The notes: generated by a model not told the origin, from the sequence alone. A stretch of DNA of 64,000 nucleotides from Nonomuraea cavernae (GCF_014646355.1 NZ_BMNH01000012.1:124001-188000); one strand, 5' to 3'; numbered from the stretch's first letter, positions 41,052-49,335 are shown. Numbers and translations: made by a program.

Positions 41052-41630
41052 ATGACAGCCGCATCCTCCGACTCGCCGTTCACTCCGGACCCCGGCGCGC
41101 CGACCCCGGCGGAGTTCCGGCGGGCGATGGGGATGTTCGCGAGCGGCGTGACGGTGATCAGCGGCCTGGACGGCGAGGAGCCGGTGGGCTTCGCGTGCCA
41201 GTCGTTCGCCTCGGTGTCGCTGGAGCCGCCGCTGATCCTGTTCTGCGCCGACCACAACGGCCGCACCTGGCCCCGGATCCGCGACTCGGGCCGCTTCTGC
41301 GTGAACGTGCTGGGCGAGGAGCAGGTCGACATCTGCGGCCGGTTCGGCTCCAGCAAGGGCAGGAAGTACGACGGGCTCGACTGGGACCTGTCCCGATGGG
41401 GCACGCCGGCGCTGCGCGACGTGCTGCTGCGGGTGCACGCCGAGGTGCACGACGTGCACGTGGCGGGCGACCACGACGTGGTGATCGGCCGGGTCGTGGA
41501 GCTGGAGCCGGTCCGCGAGCAGCGCCCGATGCTGTTCTTCCGCGGCCGGTTCGGCGTCGAGCGGCCGCTGCCCGCCGATCAGGCGCCGCCGGGGCCCAAC
41601 CTGTGGGGCTGGGGCGACCACTGGGGGTGA
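41052..41630 (+). CDS. hsaB: Flavin reductase partner of HsaA
   Basis: This 192-residue flavin reductase starts at ATG 41052 after GAGGTGAATTG. The motifs FRRAMGMFASGVTVISG, GFACQSFASVSLEPPLILFC and GRFCVNVLGEEQ are typical of the HpaC/HsaB family of NADH:FMN reductases, which supply reduced flavin to two-component monooxygenases. It is convergent with the IclR gene and separated by only 13 bp. It presumably serves both HsaA paralogues. Confidence 0.92.
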   Translation: MTAASSDSPFTPDPGAPTPAEFRRAMGMFASGVTVISGLDGEEPVGFACQSFASVSLEPPLILFCADHNGRTWPRIRDSGRFCVNVLGEEQVDICGRFGSSKGRKYDGLDWDLSRWGTPALRDVLLRVHAEVHDVHVAGDHDVVIGRVVELEPVREQRPMLFFRGRFGVERPLPADQAPPGPNLWGWGDHWG

Positions 41631-41643
41631 TCGTCCTCGCGCC

Positions 41644-42534
41644 TCACAGCCAGTCGCCGTCCTGGCCGACGGCCAGCATCTGGTTCATCGTCTCGGTGGA
41701 CCAGGTGGGGTCGGGCGTCCGCGCGGCGGCGCGGGTGCGCCGCGGGCTCTCCAGGCCAGGGAAGAGCGTCAGCGCGGCCTGCCGCGCGGCGTCGACCACG
41801 AGCGGGGCGACCTTCTCCAACGGGGTACGGCTCTCGCCGACCAGGGAGATGCTCGCCACCGGCCCCTCGTGACCGCGGATCGCCGCCGCCACGCAGGAGA
41901 TCTGCGGGAAGCACTCCCCCCGCTCGAAGGCCAGGCCGTGGCGCTGCCGGATCCGGTTGAGCTCCTGGTGCAGGGTGGCGATGTCGCCGATCGTGTGGTT
42001 GGTCAGCCGGCTGATGGGGCCGTCGATCAGCGTGTCGACCTGCTCCGGCTCCAGCCAGGCGAGGATCGCCTTGCCCAGCGCGGTGCAGTGGGCCGGCGCC
42101 CGGCCGCCCACCCGCGAGGGCACCGACAGGGCGAACCTGCCGCCGACCTTGTCCAGGTAGAAGACCTCCGCGCCGTCGAGGACCGCGAGGTGGACGACCA
42201 TCCCCGTCTTGATCTGCAGCTCGTGCAGCAGCGGCGCGGCCGCCTCGCGGATCTCGCCGTGGCTGCCGTCGCGGCCGCCGAGGCCGAGTGCGCGCTTGCC
42301 CAGGCGATAGCCGAAGGACGTGTGGTCGAGCCAGTTCAGCTGGACGAGCTGGTCGAGGATCCGGTGTGCCGTGGAGCGTGGGAGATGGGTACGGCGGGCG
42401 ACGTCCTCAAGGGTGAGCCGGGTGGAACGGCCGGTGAACGCGTCCATGATCAGCGTCATCCGCTCGACCATCGACGGCGGCAGGTCCCGTCGCGGCGCCG
42501 CCGGCGAAGCCTGCTCAGTGCTGAGAGCGGCCAT
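41644..42534 (-). CDS. IclR-family transcriptional regulator
   Basis: This 296-residue regulator starts at ATG 42534 after GGGGGGTG (GTG 42537 is an alternative). The winged HTH (about residues 20-75) reads MTLIMDAFTGRSTRLTLEDVARRTHLPRSTAHRILDQLVQLNWLDH. The effector domain includes AHCTALGKAILAWLEPEQ and ISCVAAAIRGHEGPVASISLVG. A C-terminal tail of about 40 residues is extra. Many IclR proteins (PobR, PcaU, PcaR) activate aromatic-acid operons. Palindrome S14 lies about 100 bp upstream. It is the prime candidate to bind the 14 palindromes. Confidence 0.9.
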   Translation of the reverse strand: MAALSTEQASPAAPRRDLPPSMVERMTLIMDAFTGRSTRLTLEDVARRTHLPRSTAHRILDQLVQLNWLDHTSFGYRLGKRALGLGGRDGSHGEIREAAAPLLHELQIKTGMVVHLAVLDGAEVFYLDKVGGRFALSVPSRVGGRAPAHCTALGKAILAWLEPEQVDTLIDGPISRLTNHTIGDIATLHQELNRIRQRHGLAFERGECFPQISCVAAAIRGHEGPVASISLVGESRTPLEKVAPLVVDAARQAALTLFPGLESPRRTRAAARTPDPTWSTETMNQMLAVGQDGDWL

Positions 42535-42633
42535 CACACCCCCCAAAACTGAAATGAATTCTTGTCTGGACCATAGCAACGCGCTGCCCCGGTGGGAAGA
42601 CGTCGAACGACCCGTACGCTCCGTCCTGTCCGA

Positions 42634-42648
42634 TTCCGTTCAGTGAGA
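42634..42648. promoter_or_regulatory. Regulon palindrome S14 (TTCCGTTCAGTGAGA)
   Basis: It lies between the divergent IclR and luciferase-like genes. Towards the luciferase-like gene TAGAAA (42678-42683) starts 29 bp downstream. No -10 is seen at this spacing towards the IclR gene. This is the rightmost site; none was found from 42.7 kb to the right edge. Confidence 0.7.
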
Positions 42649-42727
42649 CCGGCAGGTCAGCCCGGCGACCGGTTGAGTAGAAAGAATTCCGCGAACCAGG
42701 GTCCAGAGACGATGCGAGGTGAAGCCG

Positions 42728-43726
42728 GTGCGGATCGGCATAGTGAGTCCCATCGTGGTGCGCTTTCCGGGCACCCACTCGGAGTGGGAGGCCACGGCGG
42801 GCGCCGACGACCTGGGCCGCGTCGCCGAGACCGCCGACCGGCTCGGCTACCACCACCTCACCTGCAGCGAGCACGTGGCCGTGCCGGCCGAGGCGGCCCG
42901 GCAGCGCGGCGGCGCCTACTGGGATCCGCTCGCCACGCTCGGCTATCTCGCCGCCCGCACCCGCCGCATCCGGCTGGCCACCCACGTGCTCGTGCTCGGC
43001 TACCACCACCCCCTGGAGATCGCCAAGAGGTACGGCACGCTCGACCTGATCAGCGGTGGGCGGCTCACCCTCGGGCTGGGCGTGGGCAGCCTGGAGGAGG
43101 AGTTCGAGCTGCTCGGCGTGCCGTTCGAGGATCGCGGCCCGCGCGCCGACGAGGCGCTCGCCGCCCTGCGCGCCTCCCTCTCGCGGCGGGAGCCGGAGTT
43201 CCACGGCCGCTACTACGACTACTCCGGATTCGTGGTGGAGCCGCACGCGGTGCAACCTCGGGTGCCGATGTGGATCGGCGGCCAGACCCGGCGCTCACTG
43301 CGCCGAGCGACGACCCACGGCGACGGCTGGGCGCCGTTCGGGCTGCCCCTGGACACGCTCGCCACGATGCTCCGCGAGACCGACCTGCCCGACGCCTTCG
43401 ACGTCGTGCTCGGCATCAGCCGCCCGGTGGACCCGACGGGCTCGCCCGGCCCCGCCGCGCGCGCCCTGGAACGGGTCCGTGAGGCGGGCGCCACGGTGGC
43501 GGCCGTCTACGTGGCCGCCACCTCGTCCGCCCACTACTGCGACCAGTTGGAGGCACTGCACGCCCTCGGGGTCGAGATCGGCCTCGACTTCGGCCCACCG
43601 GCCCCGGAACCGTACCCGGCCCCGGGAGTGACCACGGGACCGGCCACGGAACCGGCCACCGGATCGGCCACCGGATCGGCCACGGGATCGGCCACCGGAT
43701 CGGCTCGTCTCGGGGAGGACCGTTGA
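42728..43726 (+). CDS. F420-type luciferase-like oxidoreductase
   Basis: This 332-residue protein starts at GTG 42728 after GAGGTGAAGCC (GTG 42719 is an alternative). The TIM-barrel LLM motifs TCSEHVAVP, TRRIRLATHVLVLGYHHPLEIAKRYGTLDLISGGRLTLGLGVG and PMWIGGQTRRSLRRA match the F420-dependent subfamily. The last 33 residues are a Gly/Ser/Ala/Thr repeat tail (residues of about 300-332). It is governed by palindrome S14. It overlaps the following SnoaL-like gene. A redox step on a steroid or side-chain intermediate is plausible; no substrate can be named. Confidence 0.83.
   Translation: MRIGIVSPIVVRFPGTHSEWEATAGADDLGRVAETADRLGYHHLTCSEHVAVPAEAARQRGGAYWDPLATLGYLAARTRRIRLATHVLVLGYHHPLEIAKRYGTLDLISGGRLTLGLGVGSLEEEFELLGVPFEDRGPRADEALAALRASLSRREPEFHGRYYDYSGFVVEPHAVQPRVPMWIGGQTRRSLRRATTHGDGWAPFGLPLDTLATMLRETDLPDAFDVVLGISRPVDPTGSPGPAARALERVREAGATVAAVYVAATSSAHYCDQLEALHALGVEIGLDFGPPAPEPYPAPGVTTGPATEPATGSATGSATGSATGSARLGEDR
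43626..43710. repeat. Tandem repeat coding a GSAT tail
   Basis: Several 12-bp copies of GGATCGGCCACC (some with one change) encode repeated Gly-Ser-Ala-Thr at the C-terminus of the luciferase-like protein. Confidence 0.85.
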
Positions 43727-44217
43727 CCGGCGTCGAGGAGCGGCTCGCCCTGCTGGAGGAGCGCACGCGCAGGCTGGAGGACGAGCTGGAGGTGACCCGC
43801 CTCGTCCTGTCCTACGGCCCGCTGGTCGACAGCGGCAGCGCCGACGCCGTCGCCGCGCTCTGGGAGCCCGCCGGCGTGTACGACGTGGACGAACTGCTGA
43901 TGAACGGCCGGGACGAGATCGCCGCCATGGTCCGCTCCGACGCGCACCAGGGCTGGATCGCCCGCGGCTGCGCCCACGTCATCGGCGCCCCGCACGTCAC
44001 GGTGAGCGGGGACGAGGCGGTCGCCCGCGGCTACTCCCTGATGATCGTCAGGGACCGCTCCGGCGACGGGTTCAGGGTCCGCCGCGCCACCGCCAACCAC
44101 TGGACCCTGCGCCGGGGCCCGGACGGCTGGCAGGTCGTCACCCGCGTCAACCGCGTCCTCGACGGCCGCTCCGAGTCACCCGAACTCCTGGCCGGCGACC
44201 TCCCGGCCTCGTCCTGA
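43723..44217 (+). CDS. SnoaL-like (NTF2-fold) protein
   Basis: This 164-residue protein starts at TTG 43723, overlapping the luciferase-like stop (TTGA), after GGGGAGGACC. The N-terminal coiled helix EERLALLEERTRRLEDELEVTRLVLSYGPLVDSG is followed by LWEPAGVYDVDELLMNGRDEI and the C-terminal strands NHWTLRRGPDGWQVVTRVNRVL, the usual layout of SnoaL-like dehydratase/isomerase or hydroxylation-associated proteins. No catalytic assignment is possible. Operon with the F420-type enzyme. Confidence 0.78.
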   Translation: MTGVEERLALLEERTRRLEDELEVTRLVLSYGPLVDSGSADAVAALWEPAGVYDVDELLMNGRDEIAAMVRSDAHQGWIARGCAHVIGAPHVTVSGDEAVARGYSLMIVRDRSGDGFRVRRATANHWTLRRGPDGWQVVTRVNRVLDGRSESPELLAGDLPASS

Positions 44218-44219
44218 AA

Positions 44220-44480
44220 GGGGCGTCGCCACCCACCTCGGCTGCCTCCCAGCACCTGCTCGGCAACCACCGGGTCGAGGTGTCCGGCGACCGGGCCCGC
44301 TCCCTCACCTACGCCCGGGTTCACCATCAGGGCGCCGGTCCCTTCGCGGGCCGCTCCTACGAATGCCTCGGCGAGTACGACGACCACTGGGCCCGCACCC
44401 CGGCCGGCTGGCTGCTCACCTCCCGGGTCTTCGCCATGACCATGTCGATCGGCGACGTCGGAGTCCTCCAGCCCGGCTGA
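44220..44480 (+). pseudogene. SnoaL-like C-terminal fragment
   Basis: The frame from 44220 encodes SQHLLGNHRVEVSGDRARSLTYARVHHQGAG...SYECLGEYDDHWARTPAGWLLTSRVFAMTMSIGDVGVL, the second half of an NTF2/SnoaL domain (the HLLGNH-x5-DRA signature is intact). The first half, with the start, is missing directly after the stop of the preceding SnoaL-like gene. This looks like a partly deleted second SnoaL gene, perhaps after deletion between two paralogues. Confidence 0.65.
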
Positions 44481-44541
44481 CCGCACTCTCCTTCGGACCG
44501 GAGAGTCTCGACCCGCGCAGGCCGACCGCGCTCCCCCGGCC

Positions 44542-45036
44542 TCAGCCGGTCCGGCCGCGCAGGCGGCGCACCGGCCGGGTCTCGATCCAGTCGATGCGGA
44601 TCGCCCGCCGGATGATCCGCCAGGCGCCCGCCTCCTGCCGGTAGGCGTCGAGGTAGCGCAGGTGCCACACCAGGTCGGACGGCCCGCCGTCGCGCTCGGC
44701 CAGGTGGTGCGCCACACAAGCCACCCTGCCCGTCGCGGTGCCCGGCTCCGGCCCCACGTCGAACACCTGGCCGCAGAGCGCGTGGAAGGTCAGGACGAAG
44801 CCGTCCAGCGCGGACACCGCCCGGCCGATCTCCTCGGGCCCGGTCCGCGTCAGGACCGGCTCCAGCTCGCGCGGCGGGTCGGGCAGCACGAGCACACCGT
44901 CTCCGGTGAACAACCCGGTCAGCCCCGCGATGTCCCGCTCGTCGGCGTACAGCGCGTACCGGGAGACCAGGTCGGCGAGCCCGGCCACGTCGGCCGCCTC
45001 CAGTCCACTCACCGGGCCGCTCACCGGGCCGCTCAC
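44542..45036 (-). CDS. SnoaL-like (NTF2-fold) protein
   Basis: This protein of about 164 residues starts at GTG 45036 or one of the next in-frame GTG codons. The first 10 residues (SGPVSGPVSG) are repeats that continue into the upstream spacer. The domain begins EAADVAGLADLVSRYALYADERDIAGLTGLFTGDGVLVL and ends VWHLRYLDAYRQEAGAWRIIRRAIRIDWIETRPV. The start is uncertain. It follows the minus-strand luciferase-like gene and is opposed to the other SnoaL genes. Confidence 0.75.
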   Translation of the reverse strand: MSGPVSGPVSGLEAADVAGLADLVSRYALYADERDIAGLTGLFTGDGVLVLPDPPRELEPVLTRTGPEEIGRAVSALDGFVLTFHALCGQVFDVGPEPGTATGRVACVAHHLAERDGGPSDLVWHLRYLDAYRQEAGAWRIIRRAIRIDWIETRPVRRLRGRTG

Positions 45037-45100
45037 AGGCCACTCGAAAGGCCGCTCGAAGGACCGCCCGCTGGGGCGCTCACATGGTCGCTCACCTGGA
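45003..45100. repeat. Degenerate repeat rich in GGGCCGCTCACC words
   Basis: Imperfect 12-bp units with the core GGCCGCTCAC run from the 5' end of the minus-strand SnoaL gene into the spacer. They extend the gene's N-terminus with Ser-Gly-Pro-Val repeats. Confidence 0.65.
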
Positions 45101-45153
45101 CGCCGACCGGGTCGCCGACCGGAGCGGCGGCGCCCGCCGGGGATCGGCGCCCA

Positions 45154-46035
45154 TCAGGGCGTCAGCCCGAGGCGGGCCGCACAGGCGGAGAGCTCGTCCA
45201 TGGCAGCCGCCAGGTCTGCCGTCGGCGTCCCCGACAGCAGGATCCGGTCCGCGCCGAGGGCGGCCAGGGCATCGGCCTTCTCAGGCGTGATCCGGGAGAC
45301 GAGGTGCCCGAGGGTGAGTTCGAGAGCGAGCGGATCGCGTCCCGCCTGGTCGGCCGCGGCGCGCATCTCGCCGAGCAGCCTCCGTAGGTCCTCCCCCGCC
45401 ACTCCGAGCGGCTGGAAGCCGTCGCCGAGCAGGCCCGCGCGGCGCGCGGCCGCGACGCTGTGGCCGCCGATGTGGATCGGCACCGCGCCGCGCACCGGCT
45501 TGGGGTACGTCATGGCCCCGTCGAAACCGAAGAACTCCCCGTGGTGGCTGACCCCGTCCGGCGACTCACCGGACCACAGGGCGCGCATCACCCGGATCTG
45601 CTCGTCGGCCCGCCGCCCGCGCGTGGCGAAGTCGGTTCCGCAGGCCTCGATCTCCTCCTTCATCCACCCCATGCCGACGCCCAGGCGCAGCCGTCCGCCG
45701 GAGAGCGCGTCGAGGGTGGCGGCGCGCTTGGCCAGGACGACGGGATGGTGGTTGGGCAGGACCAGGACGCCCGTGGCCAGCCCGATCCGGGTCGTCCGGC
45801 CGGCCAGGAAGCCGAGCAGGTCGAGCGGGTCGGGGATGGCGCAGTCGTCGGCCAGCTCCATCCGCCCCGACCGGTCGTACGGGTAGACGCTGGAGTATCT
45901 GCTCATGACCACGGTGTGCTCGACCACCACGATGGACTCGAACCCGCACGCCTCGGCGTGCCGGGCGAAGCCGCCGATCCACTCGGGGTCGGCGGTGGTG
46001 TTCGCGGCGACCGGCGCCAGCACCGCGTATTTCAT
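45154..46035 (-). CDS. F420-type luciferase-like oxidoreductase
   Basis: This 293-residue protein starts at ATG 46035 (MKYAVLAPVAANTTADPEW) after GGGGGAGCGGG. Motifs ACGFESIVVVEHTVVMSRY, TTRIGLATGVLVLPNHHPVVLAKRAATLDALSGGRLRLGVGMGWMKEE and PIHIGGHSVAAARRAG are of the LLM class F420-dependent family. It follows the acyl-CoA dehydrogenase gene by about 30 bp in the same direction, so it likely acts in the same degradative route. Confidence 0.84.
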   Translation of the reverse strand: MKYAVLAPVAANTTADPEWIGGFARHAEACGFESIVVVEHTVVMSRYSSVYPYDRSGRMELADDCAIPDPLDLLGFLAGRTTRIGLATGVLVLPNHHPVVLAKRAATLDALSGGRLRLGVGMGWMKEEIEACGTDFATRGRRADEQIRVMRALWSGESPDGVSHHGEFFGFDGAMTYPKPVRGAVPIHIGGHSVAAARRAGLLGDGFQPLGVAGEDLRRLLGEMRAAADQAGRDPLALELTLGHLVSRITPEKADALAALGADRILLSGTPTADLAAAMDELSACAARLGLTP

Positions 46036-46066
46036 CGCCCGCTCCCCCTGCATCGCCTACTCCTCT

Positions 46067-47245
46067 TCATCGCCCGCTCCCGGGACGCGCCTCGCGGGGC
46101 AGCCCGAGCACGCGCTCGGCGATGATGTTGCGCTGGATCTCGTTCGAGCCGGCGTAGATCGTGTCGGACCGGGAGAACAGGTAGAGCCGCTGCGCGTCGC
46201 TCAGGTCGTACGGCGGCCCGTCGGCGATCATCCCGGCGGCGCCGAGCACGTCCATGGCCAGCTCGCCCAGCTCCCGGTGCCAGACGCCCCAGACCAGCTT
46301 GGAGATGGACGACTCGGGCCCCGGCGCGCCCGCCGCGATGCCCGCCATGGTGCGGACCGCGTTGAGCCGCATGACCCGCAGGCCCATCCAGGAGCGGACG
46401 AGCCGGTCGCGCAGCAACGGGTCGTCGATCGCGCCGGTGCGCCGGGCGACCTCGATGACGGCCTCCAGCTCGTGACGGAAGCCCACCTGCTGGCCGAGCG
46501 TGGCCACGCCGCGCTCGAAGCCGAGCGTGGCCATGGCGATCTTCCAGCCGTCGCCGGGCGCGCCGACGAGGTTGGCGGCGTCGGTCACCGCGTCGTCGAA
46601 GAAGACCTCGTTGAACTCACTGGTGCCGGTCATCTGCACGATCGGCCTGATCTCCACGCCGTCCTGGCGCATCGGCACCAGCAGGTAGGACAGCCCGTGG
46701 TGGCGGGTGGAGCCGGGCTCGGTGCGGCAGATCACGAAGCACCAGTCGGCCTCCAGGGCGAGGGAGGTCCACACCTTCTGCCCGCTGACGCGCCACCGGT
46801 CGCCGTCGAACTCGGCGCGGGTCTGCACGCCGGCCAGGTCGGAGCCGGCGCCGGGCTCGGAGTAGCCCTGACACCACAGCTCCTCGACGTCCACGATCGG
46901 CGGCAGGAACCGCCGGCGCTGCTCGTCGGTGCCGAACGCGATGATGGTCGGGCCGAGCAGGTTCTCGCCGATGTGACCGACCCGGGCGGGCGCGCGGGCC
47001 AGGGCGTACTCCTCGTGGAAGGCCACCTGGTCCTCGACGCTCGCGCCTCGCCCGCCATACTGCTCGGGCCAGCCCAGGCAGGTCCAGCCGGCCGCCGCCA
47101 GGTGCCGCTCCCAGGCCAGCCGGACGTCGAACGCCTCGTGCTCGCGGCCGGGTCCGCCCAGCCCGCGGGCTCCGGCGAACTCGCCCGACAGGTTGTCCTC
47201 CAGCCAGGCGCGTACCTCGGCTCTGAAGGTTTCGCTCCGGTTCAC
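46067..47245 (-). CDS. Acyl-CoA dehydrogenase (alpha-type subunit)
   Basis: This protein of about 392 residues is taken from GTG 47245 (MNRSETFRAEVRAWLEDNL); GTG 47254 is possible. It has GYSEPGAGSDLAGVQTRAEFDG, KVWTSLALEADWCFVICRTEP, ESSISKLVWGVWHRELGELAMDVLGA and TIYAGSNEIQRNIIAERVLGLP. The residue before the GSNEIQ loop is Ala instead of the Glu that is catalytic in MCAD-like enzymes, as is common in heteromeric steroid acyl-CoA dehydrogenases. It is divergent from a second, shorter dehydrogenase with which it may form an alpha2beta2 enzyme. Confidence 0.85.
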   Translation of the reverse strand: MNRSETFRAEVRAWLEDNLSGEFAGARGLGGPGREHEAFDVRLAWERHLAAAGWTCLGWPEQYGGRGASVEDQVAFHEEYALARAPARVGHIGENLLGPTIIAFGTDEQRRRFLPPIVDVEELWCQGYSEPGAGSDLAGVQTRAEFDGDRWRVSGQKVWTSLALEADWCFVICRTEPGSTRHHGLSYLLVPMRQDGVEIRPIVQMTGTSEFNEVFFDDAVTDAANLVGAPGDGWKIAMATLGFERGVATLGQQVGFRHELEAVIEVARRTGAIDDPLLRDRLVRSWMGLRVMRLNAVRTMAGIAAGAPGPESSISKLVWGVWHRELGELAMDVLGAAGMIADGPPYDLSDAQRLYLFSRSDTIYAGSNEIQRNIIAERVLGLPREARPGSGR

Positions 47246-47255
47246 AGGTGGCACT

Positions 47256-47273
47256 CTACCAAACAGTTGTTAG
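47256..47273. promoter_or_regulatory. 18-bp operator-like palindrome
   Basis: CTACCAAACAGTTGTTAG (CTAmCAA-N4-TTGkTAG, one mismatch pair) occupies the middle of the very short spacer between two divergent acyl-CoA dehydrogenase genes. TAGAAT directly follows as a possible -10 for the plus-strand gene. Its form fits a TetR-type operator. Confidence 0.6.
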
Positions 47274-47308
47274 AATAAGGATCCCGACCGTTGACCCTTG
47301 GGACGAAC

Positions 47309-48382
47309 GTGATCAGCACCGACGAGCAGGAAGAGCTGCGGCGCACCGTGCGCGCCCTTCTCGCGCGCAACCCCCCGTCCCGGCCCGAGCCGGACGCCGA
47401 AGCGGGCTACGACGAGACCATCTGGCGGCTGCTCGCCGACCAGGTGGGGGCCTTCGGGCTGGCCGTTCCCGTGGAGCACGGCGGGGCGGGCTGCACGGCG
47501 GCCGAGACCCAGGTGGTGTGCGAGGAGCTGGGCCGCACCCTGGCCACGCTCCCCTACCTCGGCTCCGCCGTGCTCGCGACCGAGGCACTGCTCGCCTGCG
47601 GGGCCACCGATCCCCTGCCCGGCCTCGCCGACGGCAGCCGGGTCGGCGCCGTCGCCTGGGCGGAGAACGGCACCTGGGACCCGGCGGCGATCCGGGCGCG
47701 GGTGCGCGACGGCCGGCTCACCGGGGTGAAGGAGCACGTGCTCGACGGCGCGCGTGCCGACCTGCTCATCGTGCCCGCCCTCACGCCCGACGGCGACCTC
47801 GCCGTCCACACCGTCGAGCCCTCCGCTCCCGGCGTGCAGGTGGAGCCGCTGACCACGCTCGACCGCACCAGGCCGCAGGCGCGCGTGACGTTCGACGGGG
47901 CGCCGGCCCGGCTGATCGGCGCCGACGGGCACCGGGTCCTCGACCGGCTGCTCGCGGTCGCCGCCACCGCCCTCAGCGCCGAACAGCTCGGCGGCAGCGC
48001 CCGCTGCCTGGAGATGACGCTCGACTACGTGAAGGTCAGGGAGCAGTTCGGCCGGCCGATCGGCTCGTTCCAGGCGGTCAAGCACCGGCTGGCCGACCTG
48101 TACGTGCTGGTCGAGTCGGCCCGCTCCGTCAGCCACGACGCCGCCCTCGCGCTCGCCGAGAACGCTCCCGACCTGGGCGTACGCGCCGCGACCGCGCAGG
48201 CGTACTGCGCCGAGGCGTTCTCCGCCGTGACCGCCGAGACGATTCAGCTGCACGGCGGCATCGGCTTCACCTGGGAGCACGAGGCCCACCTCTACTTCAA
48301 ACGGGCCCACTCCGCCGCCAGGCTGTTCGGCGACGCCGCCTGGCACCGCGCCCGCCTCGCCTCCCACGTCCTGGGCGGCTGA
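47309..48382 (+). CDS. Acyl-CoA dehydrogenase (beta-type subunit)
   Basis: This protein of about 357 residues is taken to start at GTG 47309 (MISTDEQEELRRTVRALL); TTG 47291 is an alternative. QFGRPIGSFQAVKHRLADLYV and IQLHGGIGFTWEHEAHLYFKRA place it in the short subunit class seen in FadE27/FadE28-type partners. The helical N-terminal domain is intact. It faces the longer dehydrogenase across an 18-bp palindrome. The pair probably oxidises a branched or polycyclic acyl-CoA. Confidence 0.85.
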   Translation: MISTDEQEELRRTVRALLARNPPSRPEPDAEAGYDETIWRLLADQVGAFGLAVPVEHGGAGCTAAETQVVCEELGRTLATLPYLGSAVLATEALLACGATDPLPGLADGSRVGAVAWAENGTWDPAAIRARVRDGRLTGVKEHVLDGARADLLIVPALTPDGDLAVHTVEPSAPGVQVEPLTTLDRTRPQARVTFDGAPARLIGADGHRVLDRLLAVAATALSAEQLGGSARCLEMTLDYVKVREQFGRPIGSFQAVKHRLADLYVLVESARSVSHDAALALAENAPDLGVRAATAQAYCAEAFSAVTAETIQLHGGIGFTWEHEAHLYFKRAHSAARLFGDAAWHRARLASHVLGG

Positions 48383-48424
48383 CCCGGCGCCGAGGACGCC
48401 ACCACGGGTACGGCCCCGTTCCAT

Positions 48425-48466
48425 GGTCCGCGCGGACCCGAGGAACGCCTAGGGCCGGAGGTCCTT
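48425..48466. promoter_or_regulatory. Candidate DevR/DosR-like boxes
   Basis: Upstream of the hibernation-factor gene are a perfect 14-bp palindrome GGTCCGCGCGGACC (48425-48438) and AGGGCCGGAGGTCCTT (48451-48466). The latter resembles the GGGxCn3-5GGnCCy boxes placed before dormancy and universal-stress genes in actinomycetes. The assignment is from pattern only. Confidence 0.4.
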
Positions 48467-48549
48467 TGGACATGGTCTTTCTCCTCTACCCGCGACCTGC
48501 GGCTCAGCGATTGGCTGTGATCGCACGGAACGGCAGAAGGAGGCACGAC

Positions 48550-49335
48550 ATGAGACGCCGGAACACGCCGGTCGCCATAGACCCCGCCGACGTTCGCGTC
48601 GAGAGGCGCGGCCCGGTCCGCCAGGGAGCCGTCGAGCACGCCCGGCAGGCCATCGCCGCGCTGGCCCGGCTGGCCCACGAGCCCGTGCTGCACGCGCGGA
48701 TCAAGCTGACGGCCCCCGCCGCCCCCGACGTGAAGCGGCCGTACACGGCACAGGCCAACCTCGACGTCAGCGGGCGCCTCATCCGCGCCCAGGCCGCGGG
48801 CTCGTCCATGTACCAGGCGCTCGATCTGCTGGAGGATCGGGTACGCACCCGGTTGCGGCGCACCGCCAGGCACTGGGGGGAGCTGCGCGGGCGCCACTGG
48901 CCAGAGCGGGAGTCCTCGCTGCCGGTCCTGCCGCGCCCGCGGCGCGGGCCGGACGCCGAGCAGGAGATCGTCCGGCACAAGACGCTGGGCGCCTACCGCG
49001 CCACGCCGGAGGAGGCCGCCTTCGACATGGAGCAGCTCGACTTCGACTTCTACCTGTTCACCGAGGCCGGCAGCGGGCAGGACAGCGTCCTGTACCGGGC
49101 CGGTGACGGCTACCTGCTGGCCCAGGTGGAGCCGCGGCCGGAGGCGCTCGGCGAGGTGATGATGCCGCTCACGGTCGATCCCGGCCCGGCGCCCCGGCTG
49201 ACCACCGCCGAGGCGGTGGACCGGCTGAAGGTCAACGGCCGGGCGTTCGAGTTCTTCGCCGACGCGGAGACCGGCCGCGGCCGGCTGATCTACCACCGCT
49301 ACGACGACGGCTACGGGCTGATCACGATCGGCTGA
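48550..49335 (+). CDS. Ribosome hibernation factor, HPF/RaiA family
   Basis: This 261-residue protein starts at ATG 48550 after AGAAGGAGGCAC. The N-terminal part (about 15-115) has the S30EA/RaiA pattern HARIKLTA...VKRPYTAQANLDVSGRLIRAQAAGSSMYQALDLLEDRVRTRLRR. Two C-terminal repeats follow (EEAAFDMEQLDFDFYLFTEAGSGQDSVLYRAGDGYLLAQ and TTAEAVDRLKVNGRAFEFFADAETGRGRLIYHRYDDGYGLI), related to the ribosome-dimerising HPF domain. Such factors stabilise idle ribosomes in stationary phase or hypoxia. It is unrelated to the flanking catabolic genes. Confidence 0.85.
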   Translation: MRRRNTPVAIDPADVRVERRGPVRQGAVEHARQAIAALARLAHEPVLHARIKLTAPAAPDVKRPYTAQANLDVSGRLIRAQAAGSSMYQALDLLEDRVRTRLRRTARHWGELRGRHWPERESSLPVLPRPRRGPDAEQEIVRHKTLGAYRATPEEAAFDMEQLDFDFYLFTEAGSGQDSVLYRAGDGYLLAQVEPRPEALGEVMMPLTVDPGPAPRLTTAEAVDRLKVNGRAFEFFADAETGRGRLIYHRYDDGYGLITIG

